Positions 23,053 to 33,352 of a DNA stretch of 64,000 bases are shown here, piece after piece. Position 1 is the stretch's first letter. Each line of letters opens with the position of its first letter. Under the pieces are notes generated by a model. The model made no database searches and was not told the DNA's origin. It saw only the letters and a program-made list of their open reading frames with translations. The stretch comes from Sphingobium cupriresistens (GTDB lineage Bacteria; Pseudomonadota; Alphaproteobacteria; Sphingomonadales; Sphingomonadaceae): positions 1 to 64,000 of the forward strand of contig NZ_SEOO01000024.1 of the NCBI RefSeq assembly GCF_004152865.1, written 5' to 3'. A program made the translations under genes and the position numbers.

Positions 23053-25348
23053 GGACATCCGCACGGACGGGCGTCCCGTCCCGCTCACCCATCATTCGGC
23101 GCGCGGCCGCGTGCAGCGCAATGCCGGCAATTTCACCCGCGGCAGCCAGCTACTCACCCATGAGATGCTGATGTGGTTCTCGGGCGCCAAGCTGCCCTTC
23201 ATCCTCTGGTTCTTCGCCTTTCTCGCCGCCTGGTTCATCATCATGTCGCTCAAGCTCGACGAGCATGGTTTCCAGCTCGTCTGCATGAAGGTCTATGCGA
23301 CCCTCTGGAACTGGATCGACCTCAATCCGAACAAGCGCGTCAACGTCACGCTGCCGAACGGCGACCTCATGCGCACCGTGATGAAAGCGGTGCCCTATAT
23401 TCCCGAGGTCATCACAGCCTGGGCCGTCGCGATGCGGGGCCTCATCGGCGCTTTCCTGATCTCGGTCTTCATCACCATTCCGGCCGCCATCTGGTTCGTC
23501 GACATCTCGCATCGGCGCGGCCGTTCGATCCTTCAGGAACGGCATGAACGCGGCGCCATGCTGGTTGATCGCAGCGTGCTTCTGGTGGAGATCAACGAGC
23601 ATAACCGGGTGAAGTTCGAAGAGGAGGCGGCCGACCTCTTCCCCGGCCTGTCCTCGCGGCAGGTTCTCGCGCTCCCGTTCCGAGCGCGCAAGGAAGCCGG
23701 CATCCATCATCCCTACACGCTCGCGGGCATCCCCTTTCCGCACCGCACCGAACAATCCCATGCGATGCTCATCGGCACCACCGGATCAGGCAAGACGACC
23801 GAGCTCAGAAGCCTCGTCACCCAGATGCGCGAGCGCCAGGACACGGCCGTCATCTTCGATCTCACCGGCGCCTATGTCGAAGCCTTCTACGATCCCACAC
23901 GCGACACGATCCTCAATCCCATGGACGCGCGCTGCCCGGCCTGGTCGATCTTCAACGATTGCCGCACCCACAGCGAATTCACGGCCGCCGCGGCGGCGCT
24001 AATCCCTTCGGATGGCGGTTCGTCCGAACCCTTCTGGGCGCTCGCAGCGCGCACCCTCTTCATCGAGATGTGCATTCGCCTGATGGAGCGGGGGCAGACC
24101 AGCAATCTGGCGCTGTCCGAGAACCTGATGACGGCCGACCTGAAGCGCGTCCACCGCTTCCTCGCCAACACCATCGCCGACCCGCTCACTGCCCCCGAAG
24201 CGGCCCGCATGGCGGAATCGATCCGCGCCGTCTTCAACACCAATGCGCAGGTCCTTCGCTTCCTTCCCGACGAGGGCGAATCCTTCTCGATCCGCGACTG
24301 GATCACGCGGGACAAGAAGCCCGGATCGATCCTGTTCGTGACGTCGAACTATGTCGATCTGCCGATGAACCGGGCGCTGCTCACGCTGTGGATGGATCTC
24401 GCGATCAACCGGCTGATGACGCTGCCGCGCACCCGCAGCTTGCGCACCTGGTTCATGTTCGACGAGCTTGGCGCACTGCATCGCCTTCCGGCGATCGAGA
24501 ATGGTCTCCAGACGGCGCGCGCGTTTGGCGGCGCGATGATCCTGGGCATCCACAGCTTCGAGAAGCTGGTCGAAGTCTATGGCGAGCAAGGGGCACGCAA
24601 TCTCGCCTCGCTCGCCCGCTCCAAGCTCATCCTCGCGACGGCCGATCTCGACACGGCCGAGCAGTGCGCGCGCTACATCGGCAACCGCGAGGTTCGCCAG
24701 ATGGATGAGGCCTATAGCTACGGCTACAATAACACCCGCGACGCTTCGACCCTGACCCCGCGCAAGCAGGTCGAACCACTCGTCATCGCCGATGACATCA
24801 CCAACCTGCCCTCGATGCACGGCTTCGTGAAATTCCCCGACGGCTTCCCCGCCGCGCGCATCCTGCTCGAGTGGAAGGACTATCCCCAGGTCGCCCAGGG
24901 CTTCGTCCAACGGCCCGATGTCGGGCCGGTACGCTCAAGGCGCGGAGAGGAGGTGTTCGAGGAAGACGGGGCAGGGGAGGCGGGCGGGCGCGACGGCTCG
25001 TTGCAGGTCGTGGAGGAAGTGGCCGAGATCACCAATCTCGCCCGCGATCTCGCCGCACGGATCCTGTCGGCCGAGGTCGAGGAGGAGGACGATGCCGCCC
25101 GCCGCGCGGCGCAGCGGGCGGACGACCGGGACGAACAGGCGACGCCTGGCACGCATAGCGCGGACAGGGCGCAGGCGGCGCGCGCCAGCGGCGAGGAACA
25201 GCCGGTTTCCGCGCGCGACCGGGACGATCGTCGTGATGGCCACCGGCACGGGGAGACGAGCCCACAGGTCGAGGACCAGACCCTGATCGAGCTGCGCCAC
25301 GACTTCTCCACCGGCCGCGAGGATGACGGCATGGACATGGGCATCTGA
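23042..25348 (+). CDS. traD: Type IV coupling protein TraD
   Basis: 768 residues. Two hydrophobic segments (about 45-65 and 135-160) anchor it in the inner membrane. The cytosolic ATPase has Walker A GTTGSGKT at 245-252 and Walker B FMFDELGAL with Asp474. Such hexameric coupling proteins link the relaxosome to the secretion channel and pump DNA. The C-terminal 130 residues are charged and low-complexity (EEVEEEDDAARRAAQ-like) and probably contact the relaxase. It overlaps the RHH gene and its stop TGA shares a base with the traI ATG. DNA conjugation is the clear role. Confidence 0.93.
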   Translation: MAREDIRTDGRPVPLTHHSARGRVQRNAGNFTRGSQLLTHEMLMWFSGAKLPFILWFFAFLAAWFIIMSLKLDEHGFQLVCMKVYATLWNWIDLNPNKRVNVTLPNGDLMRTVMKAVPYIPEVITAWAVAMRGLIGAFLISVFITIPAAIWFVDISHRRGRSILQERHERGAMLVDRSVLLVEINEHNRVKFEEEAADLFPGLSSRQVLALPFRARKEAGIHHPYTLAGIPFPHRTEQSHAMLIGTTGSGKTTELRSLVTQMRERQDTAVIFDLTGAYVEAFYDPTRDTILNPMDARCPAWSIFNDCRTHSEFTAAAAALIPSDGGSSEPFWALAARTLFIEMCIRLMERGQTSNLALSENLMTADLKRVHRFLANTIADPLTAPEAARMAESIRAVFNTNAQVLRFLPDEGESFSIRDWITRDKKPGSILFVTSNYVDLPMNRALLTLWMDLAINRLMTLPRTRSLRTWFMFDELGALHRLPAIENGLQTARAFGGAMILGIHSFEKLVEVYGEQGARNLASLARSKLILATADLDTAEQCARYIGNREVRQMDEAYSYGYNNTRDASTLTPRKQVEPLVIADDITNLPSMHGFVKFPDGFPAARILLEWKDYPQVAQGFVQRPDVGPVRSRRGEEVFEEDGAGEAGGRDGSLQVVEEVAEITNLARDLAARILSAEVEEEDDAARRAAQRADDRDEQATPGTHSADRAQAARASGEEQPVSARDRDDRRDGHRHGETSPQVEDQTLIELRHDFSTGREDDGMDMGI

Positions 25349-28300
25349 TGCTCTCGGTCGCCGGCGTCCGCTCCGCTTCCGGTGCCGCGAACTATTTCGC
25401 GAAGGACGACTATTACACGGTCGAGGGCTCGTCCGAGATCAGCGCCTGGGGAGGGGAGGGCGCCGAGGCGATCGGCCTGTCCGGAGAAGTCTCGAAGGAC
25501 GCCTTCGAGGGCGTGCTGAACGGTATCCTCCCAAGCGGCGAAGCGGTCGCCCAGGTCGAGAACCGGCGCGCCGGCTACGACCTCACCTTCTCCATGCCGA
25601 AGTCGGCTTCGGTCATGGCCTATGTCGCCGGCGACAAGCGCGTGCTTGACGCCAATATGGCCGCGGTCAAGGCGACCATGGCCTGGGTCGAGAAGAACCT
25701 CGCGGAAGGGCGTCGCGACATCGAGGGGCGCAAGGTCCCGGTCCAGACGGGCAATCTCGTCTACGCGCTCTTCCAGCACGACACGAGCCGGGCGCTCGAT
25801 CCGCAGGCCCACATCCACGCCGTCATCGCCAACCTCACCCGCATGCCCGATGGCAAATGGCAGGCACTCCACGCCGACAAACTCTGGAGCCACAACAGCA
25901 TCATCGGCTCGATCTACCATGCTTTCCTGCGCGCCGGGCTCGAGCGGATCGGCTATCAGGTGGACCTCAAGGGCAAGCATGGCACCTTTGAGATTGCCGG
26001 CGTTCCCAAGGCGGTCATCGGCGAATTCAGCCAGCGCCGCGAGGAGATCCTCGATCACGCAACGCGGCTCGGCATCAAGTCGCCGGAGGGCCTGCGCGAA
26101 ATCACCAAACGCTCGCGCGATCCCAAGCTCGACGTCGAGGACCGCGCCGCGCTGAAGCAGGGCTGGATCGACCAGGCCGCTGCCCACGGCTTCGACGGCA
26201 AGGACCTGCGGGCAGCAGCCGAGGCGCGCGCCGGGATGGCGTCTTCGGAAAATGCTCTCGAGCGCGGCTACCGCGCCATTGTCGATGCCGTAACTGGTGC
26301 CCGCCAGACGCTGGGTGCGCTGCTCCGCCCCCAGGACCCTTTAGTGGACAATGCGCTCGCCCGCGCGGTCAAGTCGCCAGCGGAAGCGCGCGCGCAGCTC
26401 GCGGTCGCGTCCGCCGTCCGGATCCTCTCCGAACGTGAGGCCGCATGGCCCGTCAATCTGCTCGGCAAGACCGCGCTCGATCTCGGTCTCAAGGGCGTCA
26501 CCGTCGACCTGATCGAGAGGCGGATCGACCGGCTCGTGCAGAACCGTCAGCTCATCCCGGGCGTCGCGACAGCCGCGGACCGGACTGGCCGCATGGTGAC
26601 CACGCAGGAGGCGCTGCGGACCGAAGAGAAGATTCTTGCCGCCGTCGAGGAGGGGAAAGGGAAGTCCGAGCCAATTGTGGCGGCCGCCGATGCGCCGCAG
26701 CGATTGCAGGATGCCGCCGAACGGCCGCTCAATCCTGGGCAGCTCGCCGCCGCGACGATGATCCTGTCATCCGCCGATCGTACCGTCTCGGTGCAGGGCG
26801 CCGCCGGCACGGGCAAGTCCACCATGCTCCAGGCGGTCGCGCGGGTCGCCGAGGAGGAGGGCGCCCGGATCACCGGACTTGCCTTCCAGAACAAGATGGT
26901 CGCGGACCTCGCCGAAGGGGCGGGCATCAAGGCCCAGACGATCGCTTCCTTCGTGCTCGCCAACGAGCGGTTCGTGACCGAGCGTGACACGCTGGGATAT
27001 GAGGCTGCGCGCGAGAAGCTCGCCGGTACCATGCTTCTCGTCGACGAAACCTCGATGGTGTCGTCGAACGAAATGCTCAAGCTCCACCAGATCACAGCAG
27101 CCTTGGGCGTCGACAAGCTCGTTCTGGTCGGTGACCGGCAGCAGCTCTCTTCGATCGACGCGGGCAAGGCCTTCGCCATGATCCAGGCGGGCGGCGGCAC
27201 GATGGCGCGGATGGATCAGAATATCCGCCAACGCACCGACCAACTGCGCACCGTCGCGGCGCTCGCCAATATCGGCAAGGCCGGCGCGGCGCTGAAAGTG
27301 CTGGGGGACCGTGTCGTCGAGGCGGGGGAGCCGGCCGCCGCTGCGGCCGACATGTGGCTCGAGCTCTCCCCTGGCGAACGGGAGGCGACCGCTGTCTTCG
27401 CTTCGGGCCGCGACGCGCGCGCCGTCATCAACCAGCGCATCCAAGATGGCCTGATCGCGGAAGGGAGCGTCAAGGGCCAGGCGATCCATCTCACTGTCTT
27501 TGAGCGGGTCAACACCACGCGCGAGGAGCTGCGCTATGCCTCGACCTACCGTCAGGGCCAGACGCTCGAGGTCGGCCGCGGCGGCGCGCAGGACGTCGGG
27601 ATCAAGGCGGGACGCTACGACGTCCTCAAGGTCCACGCCAACGGGAAGGTCGAACTGTCGGACGGTCGGCGCAGGATACGCTTCGATCCCCAGAAGCTGT
27701 CGCCGACCGAGCAGCGCGATCGCCTGCAGCTTTCTGAAAAGAAGGACCTTCAGCTGCGCGAAGGGGACCGCATCCGCTGGACGGCCAACGACAAGCAGCG
27801 CGGCCTGCACAATGCCGCGCTTGCGCGCGTTGTGGGCGTCGATGCCGATGGCGTGAAGGTTGAGACTGCGGACAAGGTGCTCCTCACGCTCAGCCTCGGT
27901 GACCCGATGCTATCTCGGCTCGACCTTGCTTATAGCCTTAATATGCACATGGCCCAGGGGATCACCACCGACAAGGCGATCACCGTCATGTCGTCGCATG
28001 AGCGCAACCTCTCGAACCAGCGCCTCTTCAACGTCGGGGTCACGCGCGTGCGCGACGAGCTGACAATGGTCGTGGACGACAAGGAGAAGCTCGCGCGGCA
28101 GCTCGACATGAATCCCGGCAACAAGACCTCCTCGCTCGAGACGCTCGGCCGCCTCGATATCGACGGCAGGAAGGGGCCGGGCGCGCAACCCCGCGAGAAG
28201 TTCGATCCCGGTCCGATCGACGGCGTCAACCTGTCCGATCTTGCTCCCGTTCCAAGCGATCTGCCGCCTCTGCCCGATGGCGCGGCATCTGCGCCGGCCG

Positions 28301-28392
28301 CGAAGGCCCCACAAGCGCCGCCCGATCTGAAACCCGATCGCGGCGATCCGCTGCCACCGCTGCCCGAGCGCAGCCTCGGGCTCGACTTGTGA
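25348..28392 (+). CDS. traI: MobF relaxase-helicase TraI
   Basis: 1014 residues. The N-terminal TrwC-type relaxase has tyrosines at 16, 22 and 23 (NYFAKDDYY), and the metal-binding histidines His144, His155 and His157 (LFQHDTSR and DPQAHIHAV). It nicks oriT and stays bound to the 5' end. The C-terminal RecD/TraI-like helicase has Walker A GAAGTGKST near 484-492, a DETSMVS Walker B and GDRQQLSS. A proline-rich tail ends the protein. It is shorter than F TraI (1756), as in R388 TrwC (966). It starts on the last base of the traD stop. Confidence 0.95.
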   Translation: MLSVAGVRSASGAANYFAKDDYYTVEGSSEISAWGGEGAEAIGLSGEVSKDAFEGVLNGILPSGEAVAQVENRRAGYDLTFSMPKSASVMAYVAGDKRVLDANMAAVKATMAWVEKNLAEGRRDIEGRKVPVQTGNLVYALFQHDTSRALDPQAHIHAVIANLTRMPDGKWQALHADKLWSHNSIIGSIYHAFLRAGLERIGYQVDLKGKHGTFEIAGVPKAVIGEFSQRREEILDHATRLGIKSPEGLREITKRSRDPKLDVEDRAALKQGWIDQAAAHGFDGKDLRAAAEARAGMASSENALERGYRAIVDAVTGARQTLGALLRPQDPLVDNALARAVKSPAEARAQLAVASAVRILSEREAAWPVNLLGKTALDLGLKGVTVDLIERRIDRLVQNRQLIPGVATAADRTGRMVTTQEALRTEEKILAAVEEGKGKSEPIVAAADAPQRLQDAAERPLNPGQLAAATMILSSADRTVSVQGAAGTGKSTMLQAVARVAEEEGARITGLAFQNKMVADLAEGAGIKAQTIASFVLANERFVTERDTLGYEAAREKLAGTMLLVDETSMVSSNEMLKLHQITAALGVDKLVLVGDRQQLSSIDAGKAFAMIQAGGGTMARMDQNIRQRTDQLRTVAALANIGKAGAALKVLGDRVVEAGEPAAAAADMWLELSPGEREATAVFASGRDARAVINQRIQDGLIAEGSVKGQAIHLTVFERVNTTREELRYASTYRQGQTLEVGRGGAQDVGIKAGRYDVLKVHANGKVELSDGRRRIRFDPQKLSPTEQRDRLQLSEKKDLQLREGDRIRWTANDKQRGLHNAALARVVGVDADGVKVETADKVLLTLSLGDPMLSRLDLAYSLNMHMAQGITTDKAITVMSSHERNLSNQRLFNVGVTRVRDELTMVVDDKEKLARQLDMNPGNKTSSLETLGRLDIDGRKGPGAQPREKFDPGPIDGVNLSDLAPVPSDLPPLPDGAASAPAAKAPQAPPDLKPDRGDPLPPLPERSLGLDL

Positions 28393-28442
28393 ATGGAGAA
28401 GTCGCCGGCGTGGTGCCTGCGGCGAAGAGAAGGAGACGAACG

Positions 28443-28643
28443 ATGGGTTGGGAATTCGATGAGGCTGGCAAGTTCGGGAGCGAACGGGCAGCCGAAGACT
28501 ATGCGAAGCGCAACAACATCGATCCGCGTGATGTCCAGCTGACCCGCAAGGGTGAGGAGGTCGAACTCAACATCCGCCGGTCGGCCCTCGATGGCCGTAA
28601 GCTGCGCGACAATGGCGAAGGTCGCCGGGACGGCTGGGGCTGA
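28443..28643 (+). CDS. Small hypothetical protein, 66 aa
   Basis: ATG 28443 has AAGGAGA at good spacing. The product MGWEFDEAGKFGSERAAEDY... is charged, with a pattern AEDYAKRNNIDPRDVQLTRKG that suggests a compact helix-plus-strand fold. It is probably co-transcribed with traI, 50 bp upstream. A role in transfer is inferred only from place. Confidence 0.6.
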   Translation: MGWEFDEAGKFGSERAAEDYAKRNNIDPRDVQLTRKGEEVELNIRRSALDGRKLRDNGEGRRDGWG

Positions 28644-28656
28644 ACGGAGGGCTACA

Positions 28657-29166
28657 ATGAGCACATTTGAATTTCTCGCCTCGCTTCTGCTGGTGGGCGT
28701 CATCGTCGCGCTTGGCTGGTCGAAAATGTCCCGAGGCTTCACTCCACAGAAACCGCTCGACCCAGTGGCGCGGCCATTCATGACGCAGCGCGAGCAAGCC
28801 ATGCTGGCCGCGCTCGAGCACATCCTGCCCATGTACCGCCTCCATGCCCAGGTCTCGATGGGAGCCCTCCTCAAGGTTCCATCGGTGCCGGGCCGGCGGC
28901 CGACCCCAGCGGACTGGAATCGCTTCCAGCGAAAGATCATCGACTTTGTGGTCGAGGATCCCACGACGGGAAGGGTGGTCGCCTTGATCGAGATCGACGA
29001 TCGTTCGCACGATCCCGGCAAGGATCGGGAGCGTGACGCGATGACCGCCCGGGCCGGCTATCACACATTGCGGATCCCCGCTGGTGCAAGCCCCACGGTA
29101 CAGACGGTGCTCGGTTTCGTGGGTGACCTTCGCGACGGTGCGGCGAGCGCCGCATATCAGGGATAA
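28657..29166 (+). CDS. DUF2726 protein with N-terminal membrane anchor
   Basis: 169 residues. A membrane segment covers about residues 4-20 (FEFLASLLLVGVIVALG). The remainder matches DUF2726, a restriction-endonuclease-like fold: EQAMLAALEHILP, KIIDFVVED, VALIEIDDRSHD and GYHTLRIPAG. The IEIDD motif is in the place of the PD-(D/E)xK core, so a membrane-bound nuclease is possible. It is often found in conjugative regions of alphaproteobacteria. It lies 13 bp after the preceding gene. Confidence 0.75.
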   Translation: MSTFEFLASLLLVGVIVALGWSKMSRGFTPQKPLDPVARPFMTQREQAMLAALEHILPMYRLHAQVSMGALLKVPSVPGRRPTPADWNRFQRKIIDFVVEDPTTGRVVALIEIDDRSHDPGKDRERDAMTARAGYHTLRIPAGASPTVQTVLGFVGDLRDGAASAAYQG

Positions 29167-29171
29167 CCGGC

Positions 29172-29831
29172 ATGGGGCTCAAAGATCGCGACTATATGCG
29201 CGAGCGCTATCGCGCGCGCGCGAAGGGAACCCGATGGAACGATCGGGCCGGGCGCGTCGAGGGCGCCTGGTTCGATCCCGTCAACCGCGGTTTCGATTAT
29301 CAGCGCGGCCGGTTGAGGGGATCGCGCGGTAATGCCGGCGGGATGCTGCGCTGGATGTCGCTCGCGTTGAGCCTGTTTCTCATCGCTATCCCGGTGTGGC
29401 ATTCGCTGAAGCGGGAAGGCTGGCTGGCGGATAGTGAACCCGGATTACCCTTCCCCGAAACGGGCAGCGTGACGGTCAACCCCGCATTGGATCCGGCCGG
29501 GGCGACATCGCGGATGGCAGTCACGACCTCCGATGCGAACGCCGTCGTTCAGCTCTTCGACCCTCAAAGCGGGCGGCATGTGATCTCGGTCTATGTCCGC
29601 AAGAACGATCGGGCGATAATCGCGGTTCCACCTGGAACCTATCGGATGAAAGTGGCGGAAGGGCAGCGTTGGCACGGCCCGGTGGACTTTTTCGGTTCGT
29701 CAACGACCTATGACGCCGTCGTGCCGCTGATGGTGTTCACCAGACAACGGGGCAATGGCATCGACCTGCACAGGCGTCCGAACGGCACATTGCCGACACG
29801 GCCCAACTGGCGCGGTCCAGCGCCCCTGTAA
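29172..29831 (+). CDS. Hypothetical single-pass membrane protein, 219 aa
   Basis: Basic cytosolic N-terminus (RERYRARAKGTRWNDRAGR), a membrane segment at about 59-76 (LRWMSLALSLFLIAIPVW), then a periplasmic domain with a beta-rich core (VVQLFDPQSGRHVISVYVRK, IAVPPGTYRMKVAEGQRW). No known family is recognised. It begins 5 bp after the DUF2726 gene and ends the tra-proximal operon. A role in the mating-pair apparatus is possible. Confidence 0.65.
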   Translation: MGLKDRDYMRERYRARAKGTRWNDRAGRVEGAWFDPVNRGFDYQRGRLRGSRGNAGGMLRWMSLALSLFLIAIPVWHSLKREGWLADSEPGLPFPETGSVTVNPALDPAGATSRMAVTTSDANAVVQLFDPQSGRHVISVYVRKNDRAIIAVPPGTYRMKVAEGQRWHGPVDFFGSSTTYDAVVPLMVFTRQRGNGIDLHRRPNGTLPTRPNWRGPAPL

Positions 29832-29868
29832 CGAACGATCATGCGGAAGCGCGGCCGAAGACCCGGTC

Positions 29869-30780
29869 CTATCGAGCGGCGGGCGCCGATACCTCTTCGG
29901 TTTTCAGCGCATGGGCAATTTCGAAGATATGAAGAATGATCGGGTCCTTCTCAGCAGATCGGATCGCTGCCTGCAACAGAATAGGAGGCGGTGACTGATC
30001 GAAAACGCGAACGATCTCGCCACTAGATATCTTCTCTCCCACCATGTTGAGAGGAAACAAGCTTACGCCGCCGCTGGACACGATGATATCGATCAGAGAA
30101 TGCAGGTCGTTGCAGGTGTTTATCTTCCCGTCATGATATCCCAGTCCACCCAAGGCATCATGCATGATCGCATGCATGGGGGAGCTTCGTGCCAATGACC
30201 AGAACAGCAGGTCTTTTGGGGGCACGAGTCGCTGCTCCAGCATGTTCGCGAGGCTGGGAGACGCGAGCCATATCAACTCGACCTCGCCGATCCGCCGCGT
30301 CTTGATGCCGGGCATTTCAACGGGACCGATCGCGAAAACCAGATCGGCCGCGCCACTTAGAAGTCCATCGATCAGTTTCGATGTCAGGTCGATTTCGATC
30401 TCCAGTGAAAGCCCTGGCATCTCCTGACGGATCGCATTCACGAAAGCGGACAGGCAACTGGCGGCCGCAATTTCACCCGATCCGATACGGACGATGCCGG
30501 CCACGCTGCTGAGGTCCACCGGATTGAGCAGGGCCTGTTGAAGCGACGGCCACACCTGCTCGCATCGGCGCACCAGTTCACGGCCCTGGACAGACAGGAT
30601 CATGTTACGCCCTTGTCGCGCGAACAACGGAATTCCCAGGTGATTCTCAAGTTCGCGTATTCGCGCGGAAATGCCCGGTTGCGTGGTGTTGAGGCGATTC
30701 GCTGCCGCGCTGAACGAGCCAAGGCGGTTGATCCAAAGCAGGGTTTCCAGATGGTAGAGCGCGATCCGATTCATCACCAT
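29869..30780 (-). CDS. LysR-family transcriptional regulator
   Basis: 303 residues. N-terminal winged HTH (LETLLWINRLGSFSAAANRL, TTQPGISARIRELENHLG), then the LysR substrate-binding domain. It is transcribed away from pdhA, the usual layout for a LysR protein controlling its divergent neighbour. Between them lies about 100 bp of AT-rich DNA. The effector may be a metabolite of the pyruvate node, but this is inference. LysR control of a pdh operon is unusual; PdhR of enterobacteria is a GntR protein. Confidence 0.88.
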   Translation of the reverse strand: MVMNRIALYHLETLLWINRLGSFSAAANRLNTTQPGISARIRELENHLGIPLFARQGRNMILSVQGRELVRRCEQVWPSLQQALLNPVDLSSVAGIVRIGSGEIAAASCLSAFVNAIRQEMPGLSLEIEIDLTSKLIDGLLSGAADLVFAIGPVEMPGIKTRRIGEVELIWLASPSLANMLEQRLVPPKDLLFWSLARSSPMHAIMHDALGGLGYHDGKINTCNDLHSLIDIIVSSGGVSLFPLNMVGEKISSGEIVRVFDQSPPPILLQAAIRSAEKDPIILHIFEIAHALKTEEVSAPAAR

Positions 30781-30880
30781 TGGTTATACATACATCGAAT
30801 GAACTATGATTTGAACTGATGTGACATTTATCTCATGGCCAGACCCCGAAAGCGCAGCAGGCAGGGGAAGGGAAGGGTTC
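30781..30880. promoter_or_regulatory. Divergent LysR/pdhA control region
   Basis: An AT-rich stretch (GGTTATACATACATCGAATG, AACTATGATTTGAACTG) between the two starts, in strong contrast to its surroundings. It should hold both promoters and LysR boxes (T-N11-A), but I cannot fix the sites. Confidence 0.45.
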
Positions 30881-31963
30881 GTGGCCAAAGAGCAGCATGT
30901 GAAGGCAGAGAGCCGAGCCGGGCCGGCAAGGCGGGCTTCGGTTTCATCTGGATCCGCCTCCAATCGCGAACGTCCGGCCGAGCCCGTCCGCTATCAGGCG
31001 ACCAATGCGGAGATGCTGGAACTCTACCGCCAGATGCTGCTGATCCGCCGTTTCGAGGAAAAGGCCGGCCAGCTTTACGGCTTCGGCATGATCGGCGGCT
31101 TCTGCCATCTTTATATCGGGCAGGAGGCCGTCGCCGTCGGCCTGCAATCGGCTATGAGGGTGGGCAAGGACAGCGTCATCACCGGCTATCGCGACCACGG
31201 CCACATGCTGGCCTACGGGATCGATCCCAAGGTCATCATGGCAGAGCTGACCGGCCGCGCTGCGGGCATTTCACGCGGCAAGGGCGGGTCGATGCACATG
31301 TTCTCGGTCGATCATGGCTTCTATGGCGGCCACGGCATCGTCGGCGCGCAGGTGGGGCTGGGCACGGGCCTAGCCTTCAAGCATAAATATGCGGATGATG
31401 GCGGCGTCTGCCTCACCTATTTCGGCGACGGCGCGGCCAATCAGGGACAGGTCTACGAAAGCTTCAACATGGCGGAGCTGTGGAAGCTGCCGGTGATTTT
31501 CGTGATCGAGAACAACCAGTACGCCATGGGAACCAGCGTCAACCGCGCGTCGGCCGAGGACCAACTCTATCGGCGCGGCGAGAGCTTCCGCATCCCCGGC
31601 ATCCAGGTGGACGGCATGGACGTGCTCGCTGTCCGTGGCGCTGCTGAGGAAGCCCGGCAGTGGGTGCTGTCCGGCAAGGGGCCGATCCTCCTGGAATTGA
31701 AGACCTACCGCTATCGGGGCCATTCCATGTCCGATCCGGCCAAGTACCGCTCGCGCGAGGAAGTGCAGGCGGTCCGCGACAAGTCCGATGCCATCGAGCA
31801 TCTCAAGCAGGAGTTGGAGGCGGCCGGCGTCACCGAGGATGAGTTGAAGGCGCTGGAGAAGGAGATCCGCCAGATCGTTCAGGAAGCCGCCGACTTCGCC
31901 GAGCAGGCCCCGGAGCCCGAGCTTGCCGAACTCTATACCGATGTGCTGGTGGGGCAATATTGA
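30881..31963 (+). CDS. pdhA: Pyruvate dehydrogenase E1 component alpha subunit
   Basis: About 360 residues. Core signatures: [45 protein letters not shown] and the thiamine-diphosphate motif [12 protein letters not shown] ending in [14 protein letters not shown] is the phosphorylation-loop-like segment. With PdhB it decarboxylates pyruvate and acetylates the lipoyl group. GTG 30881 (VAKEQHVK) with GGGAAGGG upstream fits homologue N-termini better than the in-frame GTG at 30821. The stop overlaps pdhB (TGATG). Confidence 0.93.
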   Translation: MAKEQHVKAESRAGPARRASVSSGSASNRERPAEPVRYQATNAEMLELYRQMLLIRRFEEKAGQLYGFGMIGGFCHLYIGQEAVAVGLQSAMRVGKDSVITGYRDHGHMLAYGIDPKVIMAELTGRAAGISRGKGGSMHMFSVDHGFYGGHGIVGAQVGLGTGLAFKHKYADDGGVCLTYFGDGAANQGQVYESFNMAELWKLPVIFVIENNQYAMGTSVNRASAEDQLYRRGESFRIPGIQVDGMDVLAVRGAAEEARQWVLSGKGPILLELKTYRYRGHSMSDPAKYRSREEVQAVRDKSDAIEHLKQELEAAGVTEDELKALEKEIRQIVQEAADFAEQAPEPELAELYTDVLVGQY

Positions 31964-33333
31964 TGGCGATTGAACTGAAGATGCCGGCGCTTTCTCCCAC
32001 CATGGAGGAGGGTACGCTCGCAAAGTGGCTCGTCAAGGAAGGCGATGCGGTGAAATCCGGCGACATCCTCGCGGAGATCGAGACCGACAAGGCGACGATG
32101 GAATTCGAGGCAGTGGACGAGGGCATCATCGCCAAGATCGTCATTCCTGAAGGCACCGACGGCGTGAAAGTGGGCGCGGTGATCGCGCTGATCGCTGGCG
32201 AGGGTGAAAGCGCCGTGACGGTCCAAGCCGCCGCCCCCGCTCCCAAGGTCGAGGCACCCGCGCCCAAGGCGGCGGAGCCGGCCCCGCAGCCGGTTGCGGC
32301 GCCTGCGCCCCGCGCGGCGGTTGCCGATCCCGATATTCCCGCCGGCACCGAGATCGTGAAGACCACGGTGCGCGAGGCGTTGCGCGACGCCATGGCCGAG
32401 GAGATGCGCGCCGACGACCGCGTCTTCGTGATGGGCGAGGAAGTGGCGCAATATCAGGGCGCCTACAAGGTGACGCAGGGCCTGCTGGAAGAGTTCGGCG
32501 ATCGCCGCGTCATCGACACCCCGATCACCGAGTATGGTTTTGCCGGCATAGGCACAGGCGCGGCGATGGGCGGCTTGAAGCCGATCGTCGAGTTTATGAC
32601 CTTCAACTTCGCCATGCAGGCGATCGACCACATCATCAACTCGGCGGCCAAGACCAACTATATGTCCGGCGGCCAGATGCGCTGCCCGGTGGTGTTCCGC
32701 GGCCCCAACGGCGCCGCCAGCCGCGTCGGCGCCCAGCACAGCCAGAATTACGGGCCCTGGTATGCTGCCGTTCCTGGCCTGATCGTGATCGCGCCTTACT
32801 CGGCCGCCGACGCCAAGGGGCTGCTGAAGGCCGCGATCCGCTCGCCCGATCCGGTCGTGTTCCTGGAAAACGAGTTGCTCTACGGCCAGAGCTTCGACGT
32901 GCCGAAGCTGGACGATCATGTCCTGCCGATTGGCAAGGCCCGCATCGCCCGCGCGGGGCGTGACGTGACCCTGGTGAGCTACTCCATTGGTGTCGGTGTC
33001 GCGCTGGAAGCCGCCGACAAGCTGGCAGATGAAGGTGTTGACGCGGAGGTGATCGACCTGCGCACGCTCCGCCCGCTCGATAAGGAAACCGTGCTGAAGT
33101 CGCTCGCCAAGACCAACAGGATGGTGGTGGTGGAGGAAGGCTGGCCGGTCTGCTCCATCTCCTCGGAGATCATCGCCATCGCCATGCAGGAAGGCTTCGA
33201 CGACCTCGACGCCCCGGTGCTCCGCGTCACCAACAAGGACGTGCCGCTGCCGTATGCCGCGAATCTGGAAAAGGCCGCGCTCATCAAGGCGGATGACGTG
33301 GTCGCGGCGGTCAAGCGCGTCCGTTATCGCTGA
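31963..33333 (+). CDS. pdhB: Pyruvate dehydrogenase E1 beta with N-terminal lipoyl domain
   Basis: 456 residues. Residues 1-80 are a lipoyl domain with Lys43 in [10 protein letters not shown]. An Ala/Pro linker follows (about 85-125), then a transketolase-type E1 beta domain ([51 protein letters not shown]). A lipoyl domain on E1 beta is a known trait of alphaproteobacterial PDH complexes. The lipoyl-coding DNA is very similar to that of pdhC 1.4 kb on. The gene starts on the last base of the pdhA stop. Confidence 0.94.
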   Translation: MAIELKMPALSPTMEEGTLAKWLVKEGDAVKSGDILAEIETDKATMEFEAVDEGIIAKIVIPEGTDGVKVGAVIALIAGEGESAVTVQAAAPAPKVEAPAPKAAEPAPQPVAAPAPRAAVADPDIPAGTEIVKTTVREALRDAMAEEMRADDRVFVMGEEVAQYQGAYKVTQGLLEEFGDRRVIDTPITEYGFAGIGTGAAMGGLKPIVEFMTFNFAMQAIDHIINSAAKTNYMSGGQMRCPVVFRGPNGAASRVGAQHSQNYGPWYAAVPGLIVIAPYSAADAKGLLKAAIRSPDPVVFLENELLYGQSFDVPKLDDHVLPIGKARIARAGRDVTLVSYSIGVGVALEAADKLADEGVDAEVIDLRTLRPLDKETVLKSLAKTNRMVVVEEGWPVCSISSEIIAIAMQEGFDDLDAPVLRVTNKDVPLPYAANLEKAALIKADDVVAAVKRVRYR

Positions 33334-33352
33334 CGCCTGCGGAGTTTCGAAA